In this document: positions 16,837 through 27,670 of the stretch, one piece after another
Layout: each line of letters starts with the position of its first letter
How positions within the stretch are numbered: the stretch's first letter is position 1
NCBI RefSeq assembly: GCF_027922365.1
Contig: NZ_BSFN01000012.1
Location: 1 to 64,000, forward strand
From: Pseudomonas turukhanskensis
Lineage (GTDB): Bacteria; Pseudomonadota; Gammaproteobacteria; Pseudomonadales; Pseudomonadaceae
DNA length: 64,000 nt
Direction of reading: 5' to 3'
Translations under genes and position numbers: made by a program
Notes under the pieces: model-generated
The model's input: the letters and a program-made list of their open reading frames with translations, nothing else
Told to the model about the DNA's origin: nothing
Databases searched by the model: none

Positions 16837-19800
16837 CTAAACCGTATCAGTCTTCAACGTATGGTCATTAAGCATCCCATTGATCACCGTCGCCGCATCC
16901 GGCCCACCATAGGCCGCCGCCAGATCCACCCCGGTCAACACCACACTCTGCGCCACGCCACCGCCAGGTGTCGTACTGATATTCACCGTCGTGGTACTGC
17001 CAAAGTTGAAGCTCAGGTAGTCATCCAGCGCCGTACCGGTCTGCGTAACCCCGGACAGCAGTTGCGACAGATCGAGCACATCCGAGTTGGCACCGGTGAG
17101 GGTGAAGTCACTGATAGTGTCGGTGCCGCCCAGCCCGCCTTTTTCCCAGATAAAGGTGTCGTGGCCATTGCCGCCATTCAGGGCGTCGTTGCCCACACCG
17201 CCCACCAGGAAGTCAGCCCCACTGCCACCGCTTAGGCTGTCAGCACCCTTGCCGCCATACAGGTAGTTGCTGCTGCTGTTGCCGGTCAGGGTGTCGTTGT
17301 AGTCCGAGCCGATCAGGTTCTCGATGCTGCTGAAGGTGTCCACGCCACCGCCGCCGCTGGAGGTACCGGTAGCAAGGTTGACGACCACCGCCGAGTTGGC
17401 GTCGATGTAGCTGGCCGTATCCACCCCGTTGCCGCCGTTGAGCGCGTCATTACCGGCACCACCAGCCAAGATGTCATTGCCGTTGCCACCGTTCAGCGTG
17501 TCAGTGCCACCCAGGCCAATCAGAATGTCATTGCCATCGTTGCCGTTGAGGGTGTCGTTGCCGCCGTCACGACCGAGCAGTATCTCGTCGCGGAAGGTGC
17601 CGTCCAGGGTGCTTTCACCACTCTGACCGCGATCCACGGTAACCACGGACGTATCCAACGCCGTGCTGCCATCGATAGAGGCGGTGTAGGTGAAGCTGCC
17701 GCCATCGCGAGCGTTGTTGCTTTCCTCGTTGAATACCGGCGCGGTGGCGTTATGGGTGACGGTGCCGTCTACCGCATTACCCGAAGCGATAAGCGACAAC
17801 AGGTTGTGGCTGGGGCCGGTGTCGTTGGCGAGCAGGGCCCAGGCTGGAATTGAGATCTGGTCAATGCCTGATTGCGCCTCGCCGTTGGTCAGCACCAGAT
17901 CATCGCGCACCACCATCGGTGCCTGCCCGGCGCTGATGGCGATGTTCAACGCGGCACTGGCGGTGTCGCCGTCCAGGTCGATCAGGGTGAACAGAATGCT
18001 CGCCGCAATCGCCGTGCTCACCACACTCGGTGGCGTGTACGAGTACGCGCCGCTCGCCACGTTCACCGCCAGGCTGCCACCGGCACTCAAACCGAACGAG
18101 AGTACGCCTGAGCTGTAGGTGAAGCTGGCGCCAGAGGTGGCTGTCACGACGTTGGAGGTTTTGTCGTAGGTGTAGGTTTTGCCGTCCACGGTCAATGACC
18201 GGACATAACCACCATCAGCGCCAAAGCTGCCGCCTGCCGTGAGGTTACCGTTAAGTGGCGAGGCCTGGGCGGTGCTGACCAGCACCTGTGTAAGGGTGTT
18301 GAGGTCAGTCACCACGGTGCCGTTGGTGTTGCCGCCGCCCGCGGTGCCGTTATAGGCGATGGGGTTGAGCTCCGTCACGCTCACGCCGGTGCCCATGCCC
18401 AAGGCGTAGGCCCGCACGTTGTTGCTTGAGAGGAAGTTGATCCAGGCCTGTTCTTCGGAAATCCCCGCACCACCGGTTGGCCAGTTGCCGGAGCTATTGG
18501 GGTCATTGGAAATGCCCGCGTCGTTGCTTGGCTCGTTAGGCTCACCGTCGGAGAGGAAGTACGCCACGTTCTGCACGTTGCCGGTCGCCACCTTGCCGCC
18601 ATCGCTACCAGTCTGGCCGTAGGCGGCAATCGCCTTGATCAGCGCATCGTCGTAGTTGGTGGTGTTGGTCGGTTGCAGCGCCAGCACAGCCGCTTTCGCA
18701 TCGGCAATGCTCACCCACACTTCTTCAACGGTGGCGGTGGTGGAGAACGACACCACGCTCACTTTCACATCGCCCAGTGCGTCGTACTGCTCGAACAGTT
18801 CCAGCAGCGCGTTCTTCGCTATATCCATACGGCTCATATTGCCGACCCCGGAGCCGTCACCCATGCTGCCGGAGTTATCCAGCACAATCATCAGGTTGGT
18901 GTTCAGCGCCGCAGAAGCCTGGCCGCTCTGGGTGATATTCGCCGCGCTCGGTGCGTCGTCACGGAAGCTGATGGCGTTGCCCAGGTTCAGGGTAGTGCTG
19001 GCCGAGTCGCCGTCGGTGTCCTTGACCGTTGCCACCAGTTGCAGCAGATCGGCCGCCGCCAGACCCGTGGCTTGATCCGGCCCGGCATTGGGCAGGTGCA
19101 AGATGGCACGGGCCTGGTCGAGCGTGACCTGGCCGGTGGCGCTATCAACCGAGACGGTGAACACCGTGGTGCCACCCACGCGGCCAACCACGTCGTTGCC
19201 CACTTTGTACATCAGCACATCGCTGCCGGTAGCGCTGTCTTTAAGGCCACTGTTAACCCCGGCAGCACTGACATTCAGGCTGTAGGTAGTAGAGGCAAGC
19301 CCGTCTGCGCCGCCCGAGGCCGTAAAGGCGCCGGCGAAGTTACCCTGGGCGTTGGCGGCCAGGTTGGTTTCGTCCACTTGCAGAGTCAGCGGCGTGGCGT
19401 TGCTCAGGCTGATGCTCGGGCCGTCATCCTTGAAGCTGATGGCGCTGCCCAGGTTGAGGCTAGCGCTGGAGCTGTCGCCGTCCTTGTCCGTTACGGTGGC
19501 CACCAGTTGCACCAGGTTGGCAGCGCTCAGGCTAACTTCCTGATCGACTCCGGTGTTGGGGGAATGCAGCACAGCGCGCGCCTGGTCGAGGGTCACCGCA
19601 CCGGTGGTGCTGTTGACCGACACGCTAAACACCAACTCATTGCTGCTGGCGGTACGGCCGACAATCACCCCGCCCTCGTTGCTTAGCAGCACATTCTGGC
19701 CGGTGGCCGAATCATCCAAGCCACTGTCCACACCCGCCGCGCTGACTTTAAGGCTGTAGCTGGTGCTGGCAATGCCGTCGGCGCCGCCTGCGGCTGTAAA

Positions 19801-22800
19801 CGAGCTGGCGAAATTCGCTGTCGCGTTGCTAGCCAGGTTGCTTTCATCCACTTGCAGGGAATCGGCGACCGCCGTACCGGCGCTTATGCTTGGCGCATCG
19901 TCTTTGAAGCTGATGGCGCCGCCCAGATTGAGGGTCGAGGTGGCGGTGTCACCGTCCTTGTCGGTTACCGTGGCAGTCAGTTGCACCAGGTTACTGGCGG
20001 CCAGGCCAATGGCCTGATCCGGGCCGGTATCCGGGCTATGCAAGATGGAACGCACCTGATCCAGTGTCACCGCACCGGTGCTGCTGTTGACCGACACACT
20101 GAACACCAGCTCGTTGCTACCCGCTGTGCGCCCGACAATCACCCCGCCCTCGTTGCTCAGCAGAATGTTCTGGCCAGTGGCTGAATCATCCAGGCCGCTG
20201 TCCACACCCGCCGCGCTCACCTTCAAGCTGTAGCTGGTACTGGCCACCCCATCGGCGCCACCTGAGGCGCTGAAGGAGCTGGCGAAGTTGGCAGTGGCGT
20301 TGCCGGCCAGGTTGGTTTCATCTACCTGCAAGCTGCCCAGCGTGGCATTGGTCAGGCTGATGCTCGGGGCGTCATCTTTGAAGCTGATGGCGCTACCCAG
20401 ATTGAGGGTCGCACTGCTGTGGTCGCCGTCATAGTCTGTGCGGGTGGCGGTGAGTTGAATAATGCTGGCGCCGCCCAGCCCGGCGACCTGGTCTGGCCCA
20501 CTGTCAGGGCTGTGGGAAATCGCCAGGCGCTGGTCGAGCGTCACGTTGCCTGAGGCATCCACCGACACCACAAAGGAGGTCGCACCGCTGGTGCCCACCC
20601 GTCCGACAATATCGTTGCCCACTTTGTAGAGCAGGATGTCGTTGCCCGTGGCGGTGTCTTTCAGGCCACTGCTGACCCCGGCTGCACTGACAGTGAGGCT
20701 GTATGTGGTGGCTCCGCCGACATCGGCGCCGGAACCGCCGGTGAAGGCGTTGGCGAAGCTCGCGGTGGCATTGCCGGCCAGGTTGGTTTCGTCCACCTGC
20801 AGAGTAGGAACCGGCGTGGTGGCCAGGCCAACCACTGGTACGTCGTCTTCGACTTGAATCAGGAACCCGCCGGCCAGGGCCAAAGGATTACTGGCGCCGT
20901 CGGTGGCCTTGAGAATACTGGCGAAGTTCAGCGTCAGCAGTTCGTTGTCGTCGCCATTGCCGGTTGGGTGATCCAGCGGCCCCTTCAGGGTAAAGGTGTA
21001 ATCGCCGTCGCTTTCCACCTTCAGCGTAAACACCTCAGGTCCGCTGGCGCCCGCTTTGGCTGTCAGTGTGTCACCCGACACGCTGTATACCAGCGCCGTG
21101 CCGTGGGAAGTGGCCGCCGTCAGGCCGCTGGTGTTGGTCAGCAGGCTGAACTGCGCGGTCGCCGGGCCAGACACCAGGTCACCGACATTGCCGGTGGCGA
21201 TGGTGTTCACCGTATCGCCATCGGTGATGCCGTTGGCCACTTCGTCTTCGTCCACCCGACCGATGACTGGGCTGGCGTCTTCGACGTACACGGTCAGTGT
21301 GGCCGATGACGGGTCGCCGTCATGGTCGATGATGGTGTAGGTAAAACTTTCCACCTGGTCACCGGTAACCGAAGGTGGCGCGGTGTAAGTCCAGCCGCCG
21401 GTGCTGAAGTTGAACGACAGCGTGCCGCCCAGCGCGGTGGTGATATTGCTCAGCGAGTTGCCGCTGATGTTTGCGCCGGCGCCACTTGGGTCGATGGTGT
21501 TTACCCCGTCCCAGGTGTAGGTCACGCCATCGACCTGAATCGACTGGATATGACCAGGGCCGTCAGCGCCATAGCCGTCGTCATCGCCACCGCCCACCGC
21601 ATTGTTGTTGCCCAGCAGCACATTGCCGTTCACCACACCGGCCACCTGCCCCACCAAGGTGTCCACCAGATCGGCAAAGTCGCCCACCAGAATCGGTGCA
21701 CCGCTACCGTCCAGATCCACCTGTTGCAGGTGCGCGGTATCGATGCCATTGCCGACACCGATGGTGGTGACGTTGATGTGGTTGCTGTCGACGAAGTTGT
21801 TCCACTCGATGGCGCCGGCATCGCTCAGAGAATTGCCGCCGCTACCGGTGTTCTGGTTGGGGTTGCCGTCACTGATAAAGAACACTTGGTTGCTAGCCCC
21901 GGGAATCGGGGTGAAATCAGTAACGACCTGGTGCACCGCATCGGTGAAGTCGGTGTTGCCGTCAAACGGCCGTGTGCCGCCGGTGGCCGGGTTGAGGGCG
22001 TCGATCTTGGCCGCGAAGTCGGCGTAGTTGTCGAAGGTCGGGTAGGACTGCGCGTCGCTGGAGAACACCACGATCTGCGCGTGCACGTCGCCCGTGGTGG
22101 CAGCAAACAGTGCCTGGGCCGCCGCTTTCACCGCCACCAGCATCTGGTTCAGCTCGCCGTTGTCGATGCTGCCGCTGAAGTCGAGCACAAACGCGGTGTT
22201 AAAGCTCTGCGCTGGCGCCACCTGCACATAGGCCTGGTCGCCTTTGGCCAGCGGGGTGTCGTCGTCAACGTTGATGCTCAGCGTGCCGATGGCCTTGTCG
22301 CCGTCCTTGTCGCTCACCTGATAGCCCAGGATGAATGACTGGTTGTTTTCCGCTCCGCCATCGGGGTGATCAATCGGCGCGTTCTGCGTCACGGTGTAGG
22401 CGCCGGTGCTGTTGTTCAGCGCTACGGTGACCACCGTTGTGCCGCCCTGCTTGATCAGCAGTGCGCCGCTGGGTGAGGTGTCGTAGGTGAAACCGCTCGG
22501 TGCACCCGTGGTTAGCCACTGGATAGACCCGGCGCCGTCGGCACCATAGCTGTGGGCCAGGGTACCGGTGGTATTTACCCCGTCGGCATCATCACCAATG
22601 CCGCTGGCGTTGCCATTGGGCAAGGTATCGTCATCGATGAACGCCGTACTGTTGCTGGTAACACTGGGGCCGTCGTCTTTGAAGCTGATGGCGTTGCCCA
22701 GGTTCAGCGTGGCGCTGCTGTGGTCGCCGTCGTAGTCGGTGATGGTGGCGGTCAGTTGCACCAGATTGGCGGCGCTGAGGGAGGCCGCCTGATCGACGCC

Positions 22801-25800
22801 TGTATCCGGGCTGTGCAGGATCGGGCGTTGCTGATCCAGGGTAACCACGCCATCGCCATCCACACTCAGGGTGAACACGGTCAGGCCGCCCGCCTTGCCG
22901 ACTACGGTATTGCCCTCTTTGTACAGCAGGATATCCGCGCCGGTGCCGCTGTCTTTCAGGCCGCTGTTGGCGCCTGCGCTGCTGACATTCAGGCTGTAGG
23001 TGGTGGTGCCTGCAGCGTCGGCGCCGTGCTGGCCGGTGAACGAGCCGGAGAAGTCATGGCTGGCGTTGACCAGCAGATTGGTCTCATCCACCTGCAGCGC
23101 AGCCGGGGTCGCATTGCCGGCGGCAATGGTCGGTACGTCGTCTTCGATATTGACCAGGAAGCCACCGGCCAGTGGTAGCGGATTAACGCCATTGGTGGCT
23201 TGCAGAATGCTGGCGAAATCCAGGGTCAGCTGTTCGTTGTCATCGCCATTGCTCACCGGGTGATCCAGCGGGCCTTTGAGGGTAAAGGTGTAATCGCCGT
23301 TGCTTTCAACCTGCAGGGTGAATACCTGCGGGCCGCTCGGGCCGGCTGTGGCGGTGAGGGTATCGCCCACTACGCTGTACACCAGCGCCACGCCATGGGA
23401 GGTGGCGGCCGGCAGGCTGCCGGTGTTGGTGCTGAGGCTGAACTGCGCGCCGCTGCCGGCCGCACTCAGGTCGCTGACGCTGCCAGTAGCGATGGTGGTG
23501 AACGCGTCGTTATCGGTGATGCCGCCGGCCAGTTCATCTTCATCGACGGTGGCCACCACCGGCGAGGTGTCTTCCACGTACACCGTGAGGGTGGCCGAGG
23601 ATGGGTCGCCGTCGTGGTCGACGATGGTGTACTGGAAGGTTTCCACCTTGTCGCCGTTCACCGAATCCGGGGCGCTGTAGCTCCATGCACCGGTGGCGAA
23701 GTTGAACGAGAAGCTACCGCCGCCGGGGGTGGTGATGCTGTTCAACTGGCTGCCGCTGAAGTTGGCGCCACTGCTCGGGTCGATGGTGTTCACGCCGTCC
23801 CAGACATAGGTCACGCCGCCCACCTGAATGGACTGGATATGTCCTGCGCCGTCCGCGCCATAACCGTCATCGTCGCTGGTGCCCGCCACGCCATCGCTGC
23901 CGTTGAGCACGTTGCCGTTGACGAAACCGCTTACCTGATCCAGCAGGGTATCCACCAGATCGCCAAAGTCGTCCACCAGAATCGGCGTGCCGCTGCCGTC
24001 CAGATCCACCTGTTGCAGGTGGGTGGTGTCGACGCCATTGCCGACACCAATGGTGGTGACGTTGATGTGGTTGCTATCGATGAAATTGTTCCACTCGATG
24101 GCGCCGGCATCACTCAGCGAATTGCCGCCGGTGCCGGTGTTCTCGTTGGGGTTACCGTCACTGATAAAGAACACCTGATTACTGGCCCCGGCAATCGGGG
24201 TGAAATCGGTGACCACCTGGTGCACGGCCTCGGTGAAATCGGTATTGCCTTCGTACGGCCGGATGCCACCGGTGCTGGGATTGATGGCGTCGATCTGCGC
24301 GGCAAAGTCGGCGTAGTTATCGAAGGTCGGGTACGACTGCGCATCGCCGGAGAACAGCACGATCTGCGCATGCACATCGCCGGTGGTGCCGGTGAACAGC
24401 GCCTGGGCCGCGGCTTTCACGCCCACCAGCATCTGGTTCAGTTCGCTGTTGCTGATGCTGCCGCTGAAATCCAGCACAAACACGGTGTTGAAGCTTTGCC
24501 CCTGGCCCACTTGCAGGTTGGCCACATCGTTTTGCGCGACCGGGGTGTCGTCGTCCACATTCACTTGCAAGGTGCCATTGGCCTCGTCGCCGTCCTTGTC
24601 GGTCACCTGGTAGTTGAAGGTAAATTCCTGGTTGTTTTCGTTGTCGGCGTTGGCGTGGTCAATGGGCGCGTTCTGCACCACGTTGTACTCGCCGGTACTG
24701 CTGTTGAGGCTCACGGTCATCACCGTGGTGCCGCCCTGTTGCACCAGCAGGTCGGTGCCCGAAGTCTGGTAGGTAAAGCCGGCCGGCGCACCGGTGGTGA
24801 GCCACTGGATGGAGCCTTCACCATCGGCGCCATAGTTATGCGCCAGGGTGCCGCTGACATTCTGAGCATCGGCATCGTCGTTCACGCCACCGGCAATGCC
24901 GTTGGCCAGGGCGTCGTCATCGAGTAGTACCAAGGCATTGCCGGAGGTACTGGGGCCGTCATCGTGGAAGCTGATGGCGTTACCCAGGTCGAGGCTGGCG
25001 CTGCTGCTATCGCCGTCGCTGTCGGTGATGGTGGCAGTGACCTTGATCAGATCGCCCGCCAGGCCCGTGGCCTGATCCGGTCCGGTATCGGGGCTATGGA
25101 TAATCGCCAGTTGCTGGTCGAGGGTCACCTCGCCCGTGGCGCTGTTGATGGACACCACAAACGAGGTGGCGCCGGCGGCGCCGCCCACCTTGCCGACGAT
25201 GTCATCGCCCACTTTGTACAGGAAGATATCGTTGCCGCTGGCCGAGTCTTTCAAGCCGCTGTTGGTGCCATCGGCCGCCGAGGTCAGGCGGTAGGTGGTG
25301 CTGCCGGCGCCATCGGCACCAAAGTTAACGGTGAAGTTGCTGCTGTAGTTGGCGTGGCCATCGACGCCCAGGTTGCTGTCATCCACTACCAGGCTGCCCA
25401 CGGCGCTATTGCTGACGCTGATGGTCGGGCTGTCATCGTTGATGTTGACGGTCAGGGTGCCGCTGGCCTGGTCGTTGTCGCCATCGGTGACGGTAATGCC
25501 AACGTTGAGGGTGATGTCGTCTTCGGTATCCAACGCTTCATGAATCAGCGGTTGCAACAGGGTGACGGTGTAAGCGCCGGTAGCGGGGTTGGTGAGCTCT
25601 ACTGTCACCAGCGAGCCGCGGGCGGAGCTGATGGTAAGGGTGTTGGTGCTGGCATCCCAGGTCGAGGTGACGCTTTCGCCACCCAGAGTGGTGGGGCCGC
25701 TCAAGGCAACGCTTTGCAGGCCATCGCCGCCGGCGGCGTAGTCGAGGTTGCCGCTCACGGAGGTAGCGGCGCCATCGGCATCGCCGGGGCCGCCGGGGAT

Positions 25801-27558
25801 GCCACCAGAGAGGCCGTCTTCATCCAGCCCGCTGACCTTGGTATTACCCACGCTGGGCACATCGTCTTCAACATCGATGGTGAACAGGCCAGTGGCCTGG
25901 CCGAAACCTACCACCGGGTCGCCGTCGAAATCGGTGGCGGTCAGCAGGTGGGTAAAGTCGATACCCACCACCTCGCCGTTGCCTAGCAGTTCACCGTCGT
26001 TGCCATCGGCATTCAAGTGATCAAGCGGGCCTTGCAAGGTGAAACTGAAGCTGCCATCGGCCCCTACTTGCAGGGTGAACACGTCATAGCCGGGGCCGCT
26101 GGCGGTCAGTGTGGTGTAGCTGCCGTCGGCGGCGGCCTCCACGGTATAGGTGAGTGCCACGCCGCCCGAGGTCAGGCCCTGGGCCTGCATCAGGGCGTTG
26201 GCATCCTCGGTTCCCACCAGGCCAAACGAGCCGATGCCATCGGCACCGAAATTCACCAGGCTGGTCAGCGAGCCAGGGCCGGCTTCAATGCCCGCATGCA
26301 CGGTTTGCGCCGGGTCGTTGTCGGCGCCTTGCGGGTCGCTGTCTTCGTTGTTGCCCTCGTAGGGGGCATTCAGGGGTGGCTGAGCAGGCAGCGCCGCGAG
26401 AGTCGGGCCCTCGCCTGACGGTGCCTGGGTAAGCGCATCTTCGTGCACGGTGCCGCCCACATGGGGGAAGGCCTGCACGGCCGGGCCGTCGCCATTGCCT
26501 TCGCCCTCGAAGGTCACCAGCTCGGGGCTGTCGTCGTTGACGTTGACCGTCAGGGTGCCGCCCGATGGCGTGCCGTTTCCGTCGGTGATGGTGTAGCCAA
26601 GTTGCAGATTCAGGGTGTCTTCGGCGCCCGCCACGGGGTGATCCAGCGGCAGTTGAACTTCAAAACTGAAATCGCCGGTCAGCGGATTGGTGTTGGTGGC
26701 GGTAAACACCACGGGACCATCTGCGCTGCCCTGGTGGGCTGTAAGAGTGGTGCCGTCGGCGCTGATCACCGCGACCAGCGCCAGACCGTGTGAGGTGAGG
26801 CCGGACAAATCCACGGCATTCCAGGAAAACCCGCCAGGGCCATCGGCGCCAAAGCTGTAGCCGAGGTTGCCGGTCAGCGAGGCTGGCACGCCGGGCTGGT
26901 CATCGCCGTACGGGCTGCCTTCGAGGCTGCCCGGCAAGTCGCTGTCTTCGTCCAGGTCAATGGTGACATTGCCGGCATCCGGCGCAGGGTCGGCGGCCGC
27001 CACGTTGATATCGGGCCGACCGGCTTCGGGTTCAGGAAATTCAGGGCCGCGAATCAGGCCTTCGGTGGGGAAACCGATTTCCGGCGCAACAGAACCGGCT
27101 GTTTCCGACAGCAGCACAAATGAGCGGCCACCCCCGGCGCCGCCTGGGCCGCCACCGGTGCCGGCACCTGGGCCTGCGGCAGTCGCTTCACCGGCTTGGG
27201 TTGGGTCGGCACCGGCCTCGATGGCGGCTTGCAGTTGTTCGACATCAGTCAGTTGCTGGTCGGTGGGCGCGGCTTCGTTGCCGTTGGCCGGGGGAGTGTC
27301 GGTCGCGTCGGGCGGCGCACTTTCGCCGCTGCCGGTCTGGGCCAGCATCGAGCCGTCGAGGGTCAAGCTGCTTTCACGGCCAAGGGTCAATTCCTGGCCA
27401 TTGGTCAAGGCGACCGCCACTGCACCCTCATGACCGGTTACCAGCTGATCGCCGGCAAACACTCGATCACCTTCGGTGAGTTGACGTCGCGATCCATCGC
27501 TCGCTACCGCAAAGACCTCGCCGATAGTTTTACTGACGACACCAATCAACGTAGCCAT
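16837..27558 (-). CDS. lapA: LapA-like giant RTX adhesin with retention module and three vWFA domains
   Basis: A 3573-residue type I secreted adhesin. The N-terminal retention module (1-125) ends in TAAG at 126-129, the LapG cleavage motif, followed by a Gly-rich linker. Long stretches of beta-sandwich repeats of the DUF5801/VCBS type (FKDDGPS, GADG, DKDGD) carry two near-identical von Willebrand A domains whose DFSGS metal sites start at D1030 and D1793, exactly 763 residues apart. A 158-residue repeat follows in about four tandem copies. A third, divergent vWFA (DNSGS at D2894, later SDGEPN) comes next. Two blocks of six RTX nonapeptides (about 3326-3470) and an uncleaved C-terminal secretion signal complete it. 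ATG 27558 has AGGAAGG upstream; an in-frame start at 27597 is rejected. Transported by the LapE/LapB/LapC system encoded next door. Confidence 0.93.
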   Translation of the reverse strand: MATLIGVVSKTIGEVFAVASDGSRRQLTEGDRVFAGDQLVTGHEGAVAVALTNGQELTLGRESSLTLDGSMLAQTGSGESAPPDATDTPPANGNEAAPTDQQLTDVEQLQAAIEAGADPTQAGEATAAGPGAGTGGGPGGAGGGRSFVLLSETAGSVAPEIGFPTEGLIRGPEFPEPEAGRPDINVAAADPAPDAGNVTIDLDEDSDLPGSLEGSPYGDDQPGVPASLTGNLGYSFGADGPGGFSWNAVDLSGLTSHGLALVAVISADGTTLTAHQGSADGPVVFTATNTNPLTGDFSFEVQLPLDHPVAGAEDTLNLQLGYTITDGNGTPSGGTLTVNVNDDSPELVTFEGEGNGDGPAVQAFPHVGGTVHEDALTQAPSGEGPTLAALPAQPPLNAPYEGNNEDSDPQGADNDPAQTVHAGIEAGPGSLTSLVNFGADGIGSFGLVGTEDANALMQAQGLTSGGVALTYTVEAAADGSYTTLTASGPGYDVFTLQVGADGSFSFTLQGPLDHLNADGNDGELLGNGEVVGIDFTHLLTATDFDGDPVVGFGQATGLFTIDVEDDVPSVGNTKVSGLDEDGLSGGIPGGPGDADGAATSVSGNLDYAAGGDGLQSVALSGPTTLGGESVTSTWDASTNTLTISSARGSLVTVELTNPATGAYTVTLLQPLIHEALDTEDDITLNVGITVTDGDNDQASGTLTVNINDDSPTISVSNSAVGSLVVDDSNLGVDGHANYSSNFTVNFGADGAGSTTYRLTSAADGTNSGLKDSASGNDIFLYKVGDDIVGKVGGAAGATSFVVSINSATGEVTLDQQLAIIHSPDTGPDQATGLAGDLIKVTATITDSDGDSSSASLDLGNAISFHDDGPSTSGNALVLLDDDALANGIAGGVNDDADAQNVSGTLAHNYGADGEGSIQWLTTGAPAGFTYQTSGTDLLVQQGGTTVMTVSLNSSTGEYNVVQNAPIDHANADNENNQEFTFNYQVTDKDGDEANGTLQVNVDDDTPVAQNDVANLQVGQGQSFNTVFVLDFSGSISNSELNQMLVGVKAAAQALFTGTTGDVHAQIVLFSGDAQSYPTFDNYADFAAQIDAINPSTGGIRPYEGNTDFTEAVHQVVTDFTPIAGASNQVFFISDGNPNENTGTGGNSLSDAGAIEWNNFIDSNHINVTTIGVGNGVDTTHLQQVDLDGSGTPILVDDFGDLVDTLLDQVSGFVNGNVLNGSDGVAGTSDDDGYGADGAGHIQSIQVGGVTYVWDGVNTIDPSSGANFSGSQLNSITTPGGGSFSFNFATGAWSYSAPDSVNGDKVETFQYTIVDHDGDPSSATLTVYVEDTSPVVATVDEDELAGGITDNDAFTTIATGSVSDLSAAGSGAQFSLSTNTGSLPAATSHGVALVYSVVGDTLTATAGPSGPQVFTLQVESNGDYTFTLKGPLDHPVSNGDDNEQLTLDFASILQATNGVNPLPLAGGFLVNIEDDVPTIAAGNATPAALQVDETNLLVNASHDFSGSFTGQHGADAAGTTTYSLNVSSAGANSGLKDSGTGADILLYKEGNTVVGKAGGLTVFTLSVDGDGVVTLDQQRPILHSPDTGVDQAASLSAANLVQLTATITDYDGDHSSATLNLGNAISFKDDGPSVTSNSTAFIDDDTLPNGNASGIGDDADGVNTTGTLAHSYGADGAGSIQWLTTGAPSGFTYDTSPSGALLIKQGGTTVVTVALNNSTGAYTVTQNAPIDHPDGGAENNQSFILGYQVSDKDGDKAIGTLSINVDDDTPLAKGDQAYVQVAPAQSFNTAFVLDFSGSIDNGELNQMLVAVKAAAQALFAATTGDVHAQIVVFSSDAQSYPTFDNYADFAAKIDALNPATGGTRPFDGNTDFTDAVHQVVTDFTPIPGASNQVFFISDGNPNQNTGSGGNSLSDAGAIEWNNFVDSNHINVTTIGVGNGIDTAHLQQVDLDGSGAPILVGDFADLVDTLVGQVAGVVNGNVLLGNNNAVGGGDDDGYGADGPGHIQSIQVDGVTYTWDGVNTIDPSGAGANISGNSLSNITTALGGTLSFNFSTGGWTYTAPPSVTGDQVESFTYTIIDHDGDPSSATLTVYVEDASPVIGRVDEDEVANGITDGDTVNTIATGNVGDLVSGPATAQFSLLTNTSGLTAATSHGTALVYSVSGDTLTAKAGASGPEVFTLKVESDGDYTFTLKGPLDHPTGNGDDNELLTLNFASILKATDGASNPLALAGGFLIQVEDDVPVVGLATTPVPTLQVDETNLAGNATASFANAFTGGSGADVGGATTYSLTVSAAGVSSGLKDTATGNDILLYKVGNDIVGRVGTSGATSFVVSVDASGNVTLDQRLAISHSPDSGPDQVAGLGGASIIQLTATRTDYDGDHSSATLNLGSAISFKDDAPSISLTNATLGSLQVDETNLAGNATANFASSFSASGGADGVASTSYSLKVSAAGVDSGLDDSATGQNILLSNEGGVIVGRTAGSNELVFSVSVNSSTGAVTLDQVRSILHSPDTGPDQAIGLAASNLVQLTATVTDKDGDTATSTLNLGGAISFKDDAPSISAGTAVADSLQVDESNLASNATANFASSFTAAGGADGIASTSYSLKVSAAGVDSGLDDSATGQNVLLSNEGGVIVGRTASSNELVFSVSVNSTTGAVTLDQARAVLHSPNTGVDQEVSLSAANLVQLVATVTDKDGDSSSASLNLGSAISFKDDGPSISLSNATPLTLQVDETNLAANAQGNFAGAFTASGGADGLASTTYSLNVSAAGVNSGLKDSATGSDVLMYKVGNDVVGRVGGTTVFTVSVDSATGQVTLDQARAILHLPNAGPDQATGLAAADLLQLVATVKDTDGDSASTTLNLGNAISFRDDAPSAANITQSGQASAALNTNLMIVLDNSGSMGDGSGVGNMSRMDIAKNALLELFEQYDALGDVKVSVVSFSTTATVEEVWVSIADAKAAVLALQPTNTTNYDDALIKAIAAYGQTGSDGGKVATGNVQNVAYFLSDGEPNEPSNDAGISNDPNSSGNWPTGGAGISEEQAWINFLSSNNVRAYALGMGTGVSVTELNPIAYNGTAGGGNTNGTVVTDLNTLTQVLVSTAQASPLNGNLTAGGSFGADGGYVRSLTVDGKTYTYDKTSNVVTATSGASFTYSSGVLSFGLSAGGSLAVNVASGAYSYTPPSVVSTAIAASILFTLIDLDGDTASAALNIAISAGQAPMVVRDDLVLTNGEAQSGIDQISIPAWALLANDTGPSHNLLSLIASGNAVDGTVTHNATAPVFNEESNNARDGGSFTYTASIDGSTALDTSVVTVDRGQSGESTLDGTFRDEILLGRDGGNDTLNGNDGNDILIGLGGTDTLNGGNGNDILAGGAGNDALNGGNGVDTASYIDANSAVVVNLATGTSSGGGGVDTFSSIENLIGSDYNDTLTGNSSSNYLYGGKGADSLSGGSGADFLVGGVGNDALNGGNGHDTFIWEKGGLGGTDTISDFTLTGANSDVLDLSQLLSGVTQTGTALDDYLSFNFGSTTTVNISTTPGGGVAQSVVLTGVDLAAAYGGPDAATVINGMLNDHTLKTDTV

Positions 27559-27670
27559 GATTCCTTCCTCGGTACTGCTGCCAACGACCGTCGACACGCA
27601 TTTTCAAAAGGGCCAACAGCCTTTCAAAACCTGAGGAATACCGTAAACACGCCGAAAGTTAGGCAGTGAT

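Noticed and set aside
23200..24927. 575-codon frame and similar frames opposite the adhesin
   Set aside because: Repeats of the adhesin gene seen from the other strand; the repeated frames mirror the domain repeats.
16837..27558. RTX toxin or haemolysin
   Set aside because: No pore-forming or enzymatic domain is seen; the retention module, TAAG site, vWFA domains and lapG/lapD neighbours indicate an adhesin.
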